From JANLUX01 sp031366005 (GTDB taxonomy: Bacteria; Bacteroidota; Bacteroidia; AKYH767-A; OLB10), in assembly GCA_031366005.1 (NCBI GenBank), contig JANLZB010000056.1, positions 18,397 to 82,396 on the forward strand: DNA of 64,000 nucleotides. Direction: 5' to 3'. The translations under genes were made by a program, and so were the position numbers. The notes under the pieces are model-generated. The model was not told the origin of the DNA and ran no database searches. It worked only from the letters and a program-made list of their open reading frames with translations. Of this stretch, positions 24,515-33,343 are shown piece by piece; position 1 is the stretch's first letter; each line of letters opens with the position of its first letter.

Positions 24515-26215
24515 ATGAAAAAAATCATTATCACCACAATGATGCTGACCATAACATCAGCATTTCTGCAGCATACTGCAGCACAGACAAACACATTTCC
24601 TGCAACAGGAAATGTTGGCATCGGCACTACCACTCCTGCATCCAAGCTTGAGATTCTTCCGGCAAATGCAAATGCGCTTACCATTCGTCCTTATGGTGCA
24701 GCTGCAAACAACACAGGTCAACTTCAGTTTCGAGAGTTGGCAGCTAACGGATCTAATTATGTAGGACTGAGAGCACCTGATGCTTTAGCGGCCAATCTTA
24801 TTTTCAGGCTTCCAACAGTATATGGTTCAAGCGGACAAATATTAGGCACCACAGGTTCGGGTGTACTTACGTGGATAACTCCTGCGGTGGGTGGCGGTGC
24901 TTCCACTTCGTTAAATAACTTAACAGCCACATCCATTAATCAAGCCCTGCTGCCTTCTGCTACCAACACGCGTGATCTTGGATCGGCTGCAAGAGCTTGG
25001 AGAAGTCTTTATACTACCGGCATTTATCCACGTACCGGAGGTACACTCGGCTTCGGCATTGCATCGTCCGTCTCACTCGCTACATTTGCTAATCAGGACC
25101 TGACAGGTATTGCTACAGCAGGTAGTTTACAGATTGGAGCATCCAATACTTATAATCTGGTTTTGGATATGAATGAAGTACAGGCACGCAATAATGGAGT
25201 GCCTTCAGATTTATTCTTGAATTACTGGGGCGGCAATACTCACGTTGGTAGTAATACTGCAGGCGCCTATACCGAAGTAGTTAATCCCATTTACATGAAT
25301 AGTACTGCATCTGTATATGGAAGATTAGGTATCAAAACAACCACTCCCGGTTATGATTTGGATATCCCTTCTTCCGATTTTACTGCTGTTTCCATCTCTA
25401 CTCCCTATGTGGGCGGCACTGCAGTTATTGTTGATGCTTCTGCAACCAGTGGAAACACCTGGGGTTTATATGCATCAGCACCTGCAACTGGATATGCCGG
25501 CTTCTTCAACGGAAATGTGTATTGTTCGGGCAGCTACCTGCCATCCGATGAACGGTTAAAAGAAAATATTCAGCCAATGGACAATGCAATGGATAAAATT
25601 ATGAAGCTGGAAGTGAAAACTTATAATTTTAAACAAGATCATGAGAAAATGCATTTACCTATAGGAAAGCAAAATGGCTTTATATCTCAAAACCTTGAGA
25701 CGGTTTTTCCTGAGTTAGTAAAAGAAACAGCAGATAAGGGTGTGGATAAAGAAAATCCACTTGAATTTAAAGCTGTTAATTATATAGGTATGGTACCGGT
25801 GCTTACCAAGGGCTTGCAGGAGTTAAATGCTGCATTGGAAAAAACGAATGCAGAATTAAAAACGCAGAATGCAGAATTGAAAAATGAAATCAATCAGATT
25901 AAATCAGTGCTTGGTGATGATCAGCAGCAACGGTTGAGTGAAATACAAAAATCAAAAGCTTCATTAGAGCAAAATATTCCTAATCCTTTTAACAAGACTA
26001 CTATGATAAAATATTTTGTGCCTGAAAATTTTTCAAATGCACAGCTCAAAATTTATTCATCACAAGGAGTTGAAATAAAATCTTATATCATTAAGCAAAA
26101 CGGTAAAGGTGAACTCTCTGTTGAAGCCAATACGTTGCCATCAGGTGTTTATTCTTACACGTTAATTGTTGATGGAAATGCTGCAGATGTTAAGCAAATG
26201 ATTATTACAAAATAA
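24515..26215 (+). CDS. Secreted protein with S74 chaperone-like domain and T9SS sorting domain
   Basis: 566 aa. A signal peptide (about 1-24, TAAQ) is followed by long, low-complexity beta-rich repeats typical of Bacteroidota surface fibres (GNVGIGTTTPASKLEI opening; GRLGIKTTTPGYDLDIP). An S74 intramolecular chaperone domain begins at about 345 (SDERLKENIQPMDNAMDKI ... NGFISQNLETVFPELVKE). A coiled coil (about 430-465, ALEKTNAELKTQNAELKNEI) and a type A T9SS domain (about 485-566, QNIPNPFNKTTMIKYFVP) close it. S74 domains help trimeric fibres fold and may self-cleave. No phage genes are nearby, so this is a cell-surface fibre rather than a tail protein. Confidence 0.85.
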   Translation: MKKIIITTMMLTITSAFLQHTAAQTNTFPATGNVGIGTTTPASKLEILPANANALTIRPYGAAANNTGQLQFRELAANGSNYVGLRAPDALAANLIFRLPTVYGSSGQILGTTGSGVLTWITPAVGGGASTSLNNLTATSINQALLPSATNTRDLGSAARAWRSLYTTGIYPRTGGTLGFGIASSVSLATFANQDLTGIATAGSLQIGASNTYNLVLDMNEVQARNNGVPSDLFLNYWGGNTHVGSNTAGAYTEVVNPIYMNSTASVYGRLGIKTTTPGYDLDIPSSDFTAVSISTPYVGGTAVIVDASATSGNTWGLYASAPATGYAGFFNGNVYCSGSYLPSDERLKENIQPMDNAMDKIMKLEVKTYNFKQDHEKMHLPIGKQNGFISQNLETVFPELVKETADKGVDKENPLEFKAVNYIGMVPVLTKGLQELNAALEKTNAELKTQNAELKNEINQIKSVLGDDQQQRLSEIQKSKASLEQNIPNPFNKTTMIKYFVPENFSNAQLKIYSSQGVEIKSYIIKQNGKGELSVEANTLPSGVYSYTLIVDGNAADVKQMIITK

Positions 26216-26230
26216 ATTCTCCGAAATATT

Positions 26231-26271
26231 TTAAATAGCAAAGCCGGCATAGTGCCGGCTTTGCTATTTAA
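26231..26271. terminator. Strong intrinsic-type hairpin
   Basis: 19-bp perfect arms (26231-26249 and 26253-26271; core GCAAAGCCGGCA) with a 3-nt loop, directly after the S74 gene. The right arm ends in TTTGCTATTT. Confidence 0.85.
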
Positions 26272-26404
26272 ATTTATAAAGAGAATGCTGAGAATAATTT
26301 TAAAATTACAGAGGTATAGTTTCTTTTTTATTTAAATGATAAACATCAGCGAATATATCTCACGATGTAGTTAAACTTTTTTTCCTGAGTTGTTTAAACT
26401 TTCT

Positions 26405-26941
26405 TTATTTCTGGCCGGTAAGTGTAGTGTCTGCAATAAATGTCTTGAAGCTGATAAAGCGTTTCACACTCAAGTCGCAGGCAACCCAACCGAAATCAAA
26501 AGCTGCAACTACATTTCCCTGGTAAGTATTGTTACTGGTTTTAGTATCGAACGTAAAAGCAGGTTCATGTATTACAAAATGTTTAACTACATCAATCATA
26601 TCATTTGATGGAAGCAGTAACCGCTCAGCATAACGCTTAAAAAAATGATCTGTGAAATATAAATAACTCTGGTCACGGTCACTCCAGCCAAGCACACTAT
26701 ACTGATCACCTTTTCTCCATATTTTATAGAGACTGAATTTACGTTTTATTCCGGGTGCTGCTTTTATATGAATAATTGAAATATTATCACCCTCATACAA
26801 TGGCAAAGTGTAGGTTACTTCGCTGTTTGTTTCAAGTGCACGTGCGGAAGTCTGTTGCTGCTTACACTCAAAATCACTTTTCAGCATTGAGTAGGTGTTG
26901 TTGTATGCCTCGGCAAGCGTTACTATGGTTCCCATTTTCAT
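26405..26941 (-). CDS. Uncharacterised 178-aa protein
   Basis: No signal peptide or membrane helix. The chain has a variable N-terminal half (GTIVTLAEAYNNTYSML, LPLYEGDNISIIHIK) and a more patterned C-terminal half: LYFTDHFFKRYAERL, IDVVKHFVIHEPAFTF, YQGNVVAAFDFGWVACDL and FKTFIADTTLT. The H-F-F-x-R-Y-x-E-R-L block recurs in small Bacteroidota hypothetical proteins. It stands alone between a terminator and a MITE-like element, so context gives no clue. Function not assigned. Confidence 0.65.
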   Translation of the reverse strand: MKMGTIVTLAEAYNNTYSMLKSDFECKQQQTSARALETNSEVTYTLPLYEGDNISIIHIKAAPGIKRKFSLYKIWRKGDQYSVLGWSDRDQSYLYFTDHFFKRYAERLLLPSNDMIDVVKHFVIHEPAFTFDTKTSNNTYQGNVVAAFDFGWVACDLSVKRFISFKTFIADTTLTGQK

Positions 26942-27058
26942 ACCGTTGTATACGCTGCCTGTATAAGCAAGGTTACAATGTGTGTGTGAGCTGATTGTTT
27001 AAATAAAAATTATGATTGCTGGTAATGAATGTCAGGAAGTAAAAAATATTTTTATTAA

Positions 27059-27270
27059 GAGCCTGTTTAAATTTTTAAAAAACAGTTTATTATATATCAT
27101 CTCTTCTGGATTCTTAACTGTTTGCTTGATCTTTTTATAATCATAACACGCTTTCAGCGTTAAAAAATCCCGAAGGGATGGTATTTTTAAAGTTAAATGA
27201 GTAAGGTTCACAGAGAATCCCGAAGGGATGATATATATTCTTTTTGAATTATGAAAATTAAAACAGGCTC
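27059..27270. mobile_element. MITE-like element with 17-bp terminal inverted repeats
   Basis: Ends GAGCCTGTTTAAATTTT (27059-27075) and AAAATTAAAACAGGCTC (27254-27270) are inverted repeats with 16 of 17 matching. Inside are two copies of ATCCCGAAGGGATG (27167-27180 and 27217-27230), each itself a small palindrome, a repeat type common between genes in this phylum. No ORF of useful length. The 340-bp gap that holds it has no other feature. Confidence 0.6.
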
Positions 27271-27281
27271 TAAATAGATTA

Positions 27282-28004
27282 TTATCTTAGTTCAAAATTT
27301 TTACCAAGGTAAACTCTGCGTACTGTTTCATCCTCCGATAATGCCTTTGCAGTTCCTTCCATCAAAATTTTTCCTTCAAATAAAAGATAAGCGCGATCAG
27401 TAATACTTAATGTTTCATGCACATTATGATCAGTGATGAGGATGCCTATATTTTTTGCCTTGAGTTTATGAACGATAGCCTGAATGTCTTCAACTGCAAT
27501 GGGATCAACACCGGCAAAGGGTTCGTCAAGTAAAATAAATTTAGGATCAACAGCTAAGGCACGGGCAATTTCTGTTCTGCGTCTTTCTCCACCTGATAAT
27601 AAATCACCACGGCTATTTCGGATTTTTTGCAATCCAAATTCTTCAAGCAGGATTTCTAATTTTTCTTTTTGTTCTTCTTTACTAAAGCTGGTCATCTCCA
27701 GTACGGCTTTAATATTATCTTCAACACTTAGTTTTCGAAAAACAGATGCTTCCTGCGCCAGATAACCGATTCCCATTTGCGCACGTTTATGCATGGGTTC
27801 ATGTGTGATTTCGTTTTGTTCAAGAAAAATTTTTCCTTCATTGGGTTTAATTAAACCCACAGTCATATAAAAAGTAGTTGTTTTGCCGGCACCATTTGGT
27901 CCGAGTAAACCAACTATTTCTCCTTGCGCTACTTTAATTGATACGTTATCGACAACAGTCCTTCTTTTATATCGCTTAACAAGGTTTTCTGAACGTAAAA
28001 TCAT
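27282..28004 (-). CDS. lptB: LPS export ABC transporter ATP-binding protein
   Basis: 240 aa. Walker A GPNGAGKTT, Q-loop region, ABC signature LSGGERRRTEIARAL, Walker B FILLDEPFAGVDP and the switch His in LITDHNVHETL. The first residues (ILRSENLVKRYKRRTVVDNV) and QEASVFRKLSVEDNI are LptB-specific. It powers LptFGC removal of LPS from the inner membrane. It lies downstream of the DUF5686 gene's opposite end with only about 30 bp between, but a TATTTTTG box just before its ATG suggests its own promoter. Confidence 0.95.
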   Translation of the reverse strand: MILRSENLVKRYKRRTVVDNVSIKVAQGEIVGLLGPNGAGKTTTFYMTVGLIKPNEGKIFLEQNEITHEPMHKRAQMGIGYLAQEASVFRKLSVEDNIKAVLEMTSFSKEEQKEKLEILLEEFGLQKIRNSRGDLLSGGERRRTEIARALAVDPKFILLDEPFAGVDPIAVEDIQAIVHKLKAKNIGILITDHNVHETLSITDRAYLLFEGKILMEGTAKALSEDETVRRVYLGKNFELR

Positions 28005-28009
28005 AGTGG

Positions 28010-28017
28010 CAAAAATA
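28010..28017 (-). promoter_or_regulatory. -7 element TATTTTTG directly before lptB
   Basis: Minus-strand TATTTTTG ends 5 nt before the lptB ATG at 28004, implying a leaderless or near-leaderless transcript. No good -33 box. Confidence 0.4.
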
Positions 28018-28035
28018 AAAACATAACAACAGCCA

Positions 28036-30549
28036 TCAGAAAACGAACTGAAGGCTTGCTCTTATACCGAATTGAGCGGGAACTCTACTCTCAGGAAAAC
28101 GCTGTTCGTATAACTTTTTATATGCATCGCTATTATAAGTTAACCTCCACAAAAAGTCAACTCGTATAATTTTTAAAATGTTTTCTACTCCGACACCGGC
28201 TTCAGCATATGGTTTAGTCAAAGAGGAAAATGCATTAGGGTTTTGAAGAATAGTGCGGTTCTCTTTGGTAAGGCTGCCGCTCACTGCTTTTAACTGTGCT
28301 ATCTCGCGCCATTTTAATCTTCTCATCAAAGGAATTTTATTGAGAAAGAATCCTTCGAAATGATGAGTTGCATAAACACTGAGATAAAAATCACTCACAA
28401 ATTCAAAATAGTTCATCATATTAAAAGCAGCATAATCATAAAAATAACTTTCGTTGCCCGGATGTACTTCAAGCAAAGGATAAGGAACATTGCCGCCCCA
28501 GGTTCTGCCAGTCTGGATAACATAATAAGTATAACCGAAAGGATTTAATTTAAAAGAGTCGTCAATTTTAAAAGTTATTTTATGATATCTGAAATCACTG
28601 TTCATTACACCTTTTAATCCCTCTGTATAACTAAGCTGCAAAGTGGGGTAAGCACTTCCGATGCTGGTGCGTTTCTTTTTGCCATACACAAATTTTTCGC
28701 GATACAGAAAACGTGTATACAATGAAATTTCAGTTGTGTTAATAGTTGATTTGGGTGGTGAAATATGTGAATCATCCTTGTAAAAGGAATAATCAAGTGT
28801 ACCTAACGGACTAAATGTTCTATTGGAAACGGTGATGCGGTTGGAGAAGCCAGGTATCCATTCAATTTCATACCATGCTTTTTGTTCTGTCACCGAACTT
28901 AATTTGTTTGCAGGTGATCGCCTGAATACGGATGTTAAAATATTATCATCAGTAAATGCATTGTCACTTTGCCCTAATTGCTGCACATCTTTTTTATAAT
29001 CTAATCCGATAAACTGACGCGGTTTTTTTGTAAGCATATATTTAATGCCACCGCTGTATTTGAAGTTTTCATCTTTAGTTCCATATGCAAGATACCCGCT
29101 AAGCGTAAGCCGCAAACTAAAATCATCACTTGTACGTCCGCCAATGCGAAAACGATTTCCCTCTATTTTGTTGAAGCTGTAAAATGAATAATAGGGTCCT
29201 AATTCAATATTGCCAATAACTCTATAGCCTGTAAAAAATAATGTAATGAGATCAATGTAAGTTTTAAATGCAGGGACAGTTTTAATGGTATCTACAAGAT
29301 GATAAATTTTTTGCTCGCGTTCATTCAGGCTGTCGTGCCGCTGCGTTGCCCAGTATTCTGAAGTCTGATTAACAGCATCATCTTTCACAATAATATTTTC
29401 AGTGCCTTTAAATATTTTCTCATCTATTGGTTGGTCTAAAACAAATTTTTTATACGATGTTGTCTTACGTCCTATAAATCCCATCCCCTCTTGTCGCGCA
29501 GCAAAATCAATTACAAGCATGTCTTTGGAAAGCATCCATTGCTTGTCTTGCACGCGCTGATATTCCTGAACGATTGCCATGTCTTCAATCCAGTTGATAT
29601 TTGCATCAGCAGCAATGCGCATGTTAATTTTTTTGATTGCAAAAGTTGTATCATGTACCCAAAAATCTCCACTGAATGTAAGTTCATGAATGCTGCGAGG
29701 TTTAAATTTTAATTTATAACACCATTGATTATCTATCATTGCGCTGTCAAGCAAATAGTATTTATAATATAACATACCGATATCTGAAATAGGGCTGATA
29801 AATCCTTTTCCAAAAAGATCAATGAAGTTATCATAGATGTTGATGCGTTGATACATATCTCCCAAAAACTGAGTGACGGTGGAATTTTCCAAACCGGAAA
29901 CTTTGCTTCCTTCAATAATTTCTTTTTTTGTTTTCGGATTTGCGCGGTAATAAATTTTTGAAATGGTTTCAGAAATAAAGAATGGCAGAAATGGTTTACT
30001 GTTTGTTTCGGTGCTGTCAATATTATCCCAGATAAAGGCGAAAGGTTTTAGCAACTTTCTGTTTTTCATTTTTTCTGAGATGTTAGTCATATCAAATTCC
30101 AGCTTATTGTAATCTTCATATTGATAAAACTTCAAGTTGCTGGTAGCATCATTTTCAGGTTTATGTTTTATAATATTTCTGAAAATAATGTTTGCCGGAT
30201 TTTCACCTGCTTTGATAACCACTTCTCCCAACTCAAATTTATTTGCCTTTAAAACAAAATTGATGGTTTGTGATTGTCCCATTCGAACACGAAGCATCAC
30301 CGGTTTATAACCCAACATCGTGCAAAGAATTGAATCGGTGGGAGTCGCAGTAATAATTTGAAAATTACCATTGATGTCGGTATTCGCACCAATGGTTGTT
30401 TTTTTTAAAATAACTGTTGCAAATGGAATGGGTTCATTTGTCAGTTCATCAGTTACCTTTCCGGTTATGGTGGTTGTTTGAGCAATGGCATTATTTACAT
30501 TGATAAAAAAAAGCAGTGCTAAAAAAAATTTGATTAAAAATTTCTCCAT
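28036..30549 (-). CDS. DUF5686 outer-membrane protein with carboxypeptidase-like regulatory domain
   Basis: 837 aa. A signal peptide (about 1-23, AIAQ) is followed by a CarboxypepD_reg-like plug domain (about 27-110, ITGKVTDELTNEPIPFATVI ... DINGNFQI), then the long DUF5686 region. The latter has alternating amphipathic strands over the last ~400 residues, as expected for a beta-barrel. It ends in ...GIRASLQFVF, with a terminal aromatic as in BamA-assembled barrels. Such proteins are surface-exposed and of unknown transport role. They lack the TonB box and plug of SusC proteins. Confidence 0.85.
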   Translation of the reverse strand: MEKFLIKFFLALLFFINVNNAIAQTTTITGKVTDELTNEPIPFATVILKKTTIGANTDINGNFQIITATPTDSILCTMLGYKPVMLRVRMGQSQTINFVLKANKFELGEVVIKAGENPANIIFRNIIKHKPENDATSNLKFYQYEDYNKLEFDMTNISEKMKNRKLLKPFAFIWDNIDSTETNSKPFLPFFISETISKIYYRANPKTKKEIIEGSKVSGLENSTVTQFLGDMYQRINIYDNFIDLFGKGFISPISDIGMLYYKYYLLDSAMIDNQWCYKLKFKPRSIHELTFSGDFWVHDTTFAIKKINMRIAADANINWIEDMAIVQEYQRVQDKQWMLSKDMLVIDFAARQEGMGFIGRKTTSYKKFVLDQPIDEKIFKGTENIIVKDDAVNQTSEYWATQRHDSLNEREQKIYHLVDTIKTVPAFKTYIDLITLFFTGYRVIGNIELGPYYSFYSFNKIEGNRFRIGGRTSDDFSLRLTLSGYLAYGTKDENFKYSGGIKYMLTKKPRQFIGLDYKKDVQQLGQSDNAFTDDNILTSVFRRSPANKLSSVTEQKAWYEIEWIPGFSNRITVSNRTFSPLGTLDYSFYKDDSHISPPKSTINTTEISLYTRFLYREKFVYGKKKRTSIGSAYPTLQLSYTEGLKGVMNSDFRYHKITFKIDDSFKLNPFGYTYYVIQTGRTWGGNVPYPLLEVHPGNESYFYDYAAFNMMNYFEFVSDFYLSVYATHHFEGFFLNKIPLMRRLKWREIAQLKAVSGSLTKENRTILQNPNAFSSLTKPYAEAGVGVENILKIIRVDFLWRLTYNSDAYKKLYEQRFPESRVPAQFGIRASLQFVF

Positions 30550-30583
30550 TATGCTGTCAATACGACCTGTATTTTTTTCAATG

Positions 30584-30931
30584 TTATTTATCCGAAATTA
30601 ATAATTCTTCCCAATACTCTAATGCTCTGCGTGTATGAGGAATAACAATTGTGCCACCAACGAGATTGGCAACAGCAAAGATTTCAAATAATTCTTCGGT
30701 AGTTAATTTCTCTTCGTAACACTTACCTAAATGATAACGGATGCAGTCATCACAACGCAAAACCATTGAAGAAATCAATCCAAGCATTTCTTTTGTTTTC
30801 ACGGAAAGTGCTCCTTCTTTATAAGTATTGGTATCGAGATTATATAACCGTTTAATATTTAAATTATCAGCAGCAAGAATTTTTTCATTCATTCTTGTGC
30901 GGTATTCGTTAAAGTCTTTTACGATGGACAT
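30584..30931 (-). CDS. Carboxymuconolactone decarboxylase/AhpD-like protein
   Basis: 115 aa. The AhpD-like motif reads MVLRCDDCIRYHLGKCYEE (C-x-x-C-x3-H), which in this family relays reducing equivalents or serves peroxide defence. The C-terminal helix VANLVGGTIVIPHTRRALEYWEEL is typical. Cytoplasmic and probably oligomeric. Monocistronic between DUF5686 and a repeat palindrome on the same strand. The true substrate is unknown; decarboxylase activity is only implied by the family name. Confidence 0.88.
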   Translation of the reverse strand: MSIVKDFNEYRTRMNEKILAADNLNIKRLYNLDTNTYKEGALSVKTKEMLGLISSMVLRCDDCIRYHLGKCYEEKLTTEELFEIFAVANLVGGTIVIPHTRRALEYWEELLISDK

Positions 30932-30958
30932 TGGATTATAATTTAAGTTTCGTTTGTT

Positions 30959-31089
30959 GCATACTAATTAACTAATGAATTACGAATGTTACGAACCCTT
31001 ACGTTGGGGATTTCGTTTGCAGATTTATCAATTGGTACGCAGTACTCGTTAGTTCGTTTCATTCGTTACAGATTCGTTAATTAGTATGC
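30959..31089. repeat. Palindromic repeat GCATACTAATTAAC type, copy 1
   Basis: Arms 30959-30995 and 31053-31089, 37 bp each with 30 positions complementary. The outer 14 bp GCATACTAATTAAC are perfect. Arms are built of GAAT/TACGAA units. The right end runs into tatC and encodes its last residues and stop. A second copy with the same ends is at 63697-63815. Confidence 0.8.
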
Positions 31090-31892
31090 AATAATTTATT
31101 TTTTGTTACCGCTTTCGAAACATAAATACTTATCTCATATAAAATAAATAATGGAATTGCTACAAGCATCTGGCTGGTTACATCAGGCGAAGGAGTGATG
31201 AATGCTGCAATAATAAGATTCACCACCATTGCATGTTTGCGGTACTTGCGCATAAACTCCGGTGTGATGAAACCAATCTTTGAGAGAAAGTAAACAATCA
31301 TCGGTAATTCAAAAACCAAACCTGTTGAAAGTGATAAAATGGTAACTGTGTTTATGTATGAATCAAGACTGATTGTGTTGTGAACCTCAGGGCTCACCTG
31401 GTAATTACCAAGAAAATTAATGGAGAGTGGTGCGATCACATAATAACCGAATAACAATCCGATAAGAAAAAGAAGAGAAGTAAAAAAAACAATTCCACGC
31501 GAATACTTTTTTTCTTTATCGCTTAATGCAGGTTTTACAAAACGCCAAATTTCCCAAATGAAATAAGGAAAGGCAATGATAAAACCAATTACAAAAGCAA
31601 CCCACATATGTGTCATAAACTGACCACTCAAATCAAGGCTCACAACATTGAAATCAATTTTATTAAAACACATATCCAGGTTATACTTTTCTGAAAGATT
31701 GCAGAGAACCCGGTATGTAAGAAAATCAGGATTCTTGGGTGCAAGGATGATATCATCAAAAATTATTTCTTTATTGAGAAAAGCAATCACAGCAAAAACC
31801 ACAATTGCAATAACAGAACGAACGATATGCCATCGCAATGCTTCGAGATGGTCTAAAAATCCCATTTCACTATCATTACCTCTGCCAAACAT
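31077..31892 (-). CDS. tatC: Twin-arginine translocase subunit TatC
   Basis: 271 aa with six membrane helices. Family blocks are MGFLDHLEALRWHIVRS (binds twin-arginine signals), FPYFIWEIWRFVKPALSDKEKKYSR and FGYYVIAPLSINFLGNYQ, with a final helix near ITPSPDVTSQMLVAIPLFILYE. It recognises Tat signal peptides together with TatA (9502-9699). The last residues HTN and the stop are encoded by a palindromic repeat, so the extreme C-terminus is not ancestral. Confidence 0.95.
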   Translation of the reverse strand: MFGRGNDSEMGFLDHLEALRWHIVRSVIAIVVFAVIAFLNKEIIFDDIILAPKNPDFLTYRVLCNLSEKYNLDMCFNKIDFNVVSLDLSGQFMTHMWVAFVIGFIIAFPYFIWEIWRFVKPALSDKEKKYSRGIVFFTSLLFLIGLLFGYYVIAPLSINFLGNYQVSPEVHNTISLDSYINTVTILSLSTGLVFELPMIVYFLSKIGFITPEFMRKYRKHAMVVNLIIAAFITPSPDVTSQMLVAIPLFILYEISIYVSKAVTKNKLLHTN

Positions 31893-32049
31893 ATAAACAA
31901 AGATTAAAGGATTGGAACAGATTGCAGGAGCATAAATTTAGAGATAGATGAAGATTACTACAGAAATAAACACAAGCCCCGTGAAATCTGAAAACGTTAT
32001 TTAAAAATATAAAATTAATTGCTTCGTTCTTTATAATGAAGGTACTCCA

Positions 32050-32080
32050 ACCGTAATCCGTAAACTGTAAACCGTAAACC
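32050..32080. repeat. GTAAACC-type heptamer repeat, half element
   Basis: Four tandem units of the type CCGTAAWCY directly after the kdsD stop. Same unit as in the palindrome at 51601-51671 and in valS at 56267-56287. No inverted partner was found nearby. Confidence 0.65.
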
Positions 32081-32081
32081 A

Positions 32082-33047
32082 TCATATAATTCCTTCGCGC
32101 AGCAAATCGTGCAAATGCACAAAACCTAAAAACTTTTTCTTATCCATCACCACCAGTTGAGTTATGTTGTGTTGTTTCATCAATTGCAATGCTTCTAAAG
32201 CCAGCGTTTCTTTATCCAGCGTTCGTGGAGCAGAAGTCATTATATCACTTGCTTTTAACTTTTCATAGTTCTTGTGCTTTTGCATCATCCTTCTCAGGTC
32301 TCCATCCGTTATAATGCCTTGCAATTCTCCTTTGTTAATTACAGCAGTTGCTCCAAGGCGGTTTGATGAAATCTCCAATATCACATCATTTATTCCGGCA
32401 TCAGGTTTCACAACCGGCTTAGTGTTATGCGCATACAGATCGCCTACTTTTAAATACAATCGCTTGCCTAAAGCACCACCGGGATGATAACGTGCAAAAT
32501 CATGTTTGGTAAAACCACGATGTTCGAGCAAACAAACTGCAAGCGCATCTCCCATAGCAAGTTGAGCAGTGGTGCTGCTGGTGGGTGCAAGATTATGTGG
32601 ACATGCTTCCTGATCAACAGAAGTATTCAGAATATAATCTGCCTGTATTGCTAAATGGGATTGAATGTTTCCAACCATAGCAATTAAAATATTTCCTCCA
32701 CCTTTTATAAGCGGAGCAAGCACTTTTATTTCAGGAGTATTACCACTATTAGAAATTAAAAGCACAACATCTTGTTGCTGAATCATTCCCAAATCACCGT
32801 GAATGGCATCAGCTGCGTGCATAAAAACCGAAGGTGTTCCTGTGGAGTTAAAGGTTGCAACTATTTTATTGGCAATGATTGCACTTTTACCAATTCCGCT
32901 CACAACCACACGACCTTGAGATGCATAGATCAATTTAATACATTGTAAAAAATCTTTGTTAACTGCATTTTTAAGATTAGATACTGCATCTGCTTCTATC
33001 TGCAATGTTGTGGTTGCTATTGCAATTAATTGTTTATCTGTTTTCAA
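32082..33047 (-). CDS. kdsD: KpsF/GutQ-type arabinose-5-phosphate isomerase
   Basis: 321 aa. An N-terminal SIS domain (about 25-180: VVSGIGKSAIIANKIVATFN, SVFMHAADAIHGDLGM, LLISNSGNTPEIKVL, CPHNLAPTSSTTAQLAMGDA) precedes two CBS domains (about 205-320). It converts ribulose-5-phosphate to arabinose-5-phosphate, the first step to Kdo for LPS. Fits with the neighbouring envelope genes (lptB about 4 kb away) but is separately transcribed. Confidence 0.93.
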   Translation of the reverse strand: MKTDKQLIAIATTTLQIEADAVSNLKNAVNKDFLQCIKLIYASQGRVVVSGIGKSAIIANKIVATFNSTGTPSVFMHAADAIHGDLGMIQQQDVVLLISNSGNTPEIKVLAPLIKGGGNILIAMVGNIQSHLAIQADYILNTSVDQEACPHNLAPTSSTTAQLAMGDALAVCLLEHRGFTKHDFARYHPGGALGKRLYLKVGDLYAHNTKPVVKPDAGINDVILEISSNRLGATAVINKGELQGIITDGDLRRMMQKHKNYEKLKASDIMTSAPRTLDKETLALEALQLMKQHNITQLVVMDKKKFLGFVHLHDLLREGII

Positions 33048-33299
33048 ATAAATATTATTATTAATAATTTATTTTCTGCAATAGTTTTTTTATTATCTTC
33101 ATGCTGTTGGCAAAAGTAGTTTGTTTGCATCTAAGAATACTAATCTGATCCAATGTAAGAACAGGTTCCGCACGATGTAAAAATTGTTAATTCATTAGCA
33201 ATAATTATATTTTGTAGTTGTTATTATTACGTAAATCATGAAGTGAAAATTAAATGTAAATAATGTGTTAATATTTCTTTCATAGAATCGAAATTCTGT

Positions 33300-33307
33300 T
33301 AAATTTG
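33300..33307 (+). promoter_or_regulatory. -7 element TAAATTTG for recQ
   Basis: Exact TAnnTTTG, 36 nt before the recQ ATG. No strong -33 box at the usual distance. The rest of the ~295-bp gap before recQ shows no other feature. Confidence 0.45.
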
Positions 33308-33343
33308 CGTTCCCAAAAAAAAATCCATATAAAATTTAAATAA

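Noticed and set aside
24515..26215. Phage tail-fibre gene, because of the S74 domain
   Set aside because: It has a signal peptide and a T9SS sorting domain and no phage genes nearby, so it is a cell-surface protein.
31876..32085. Minus-strand 69-codon frame between kdsD and tatC
   Set aside because: It starts inside the GTAAACC repeat, has low-complexity composition and overlaps the tatC start.
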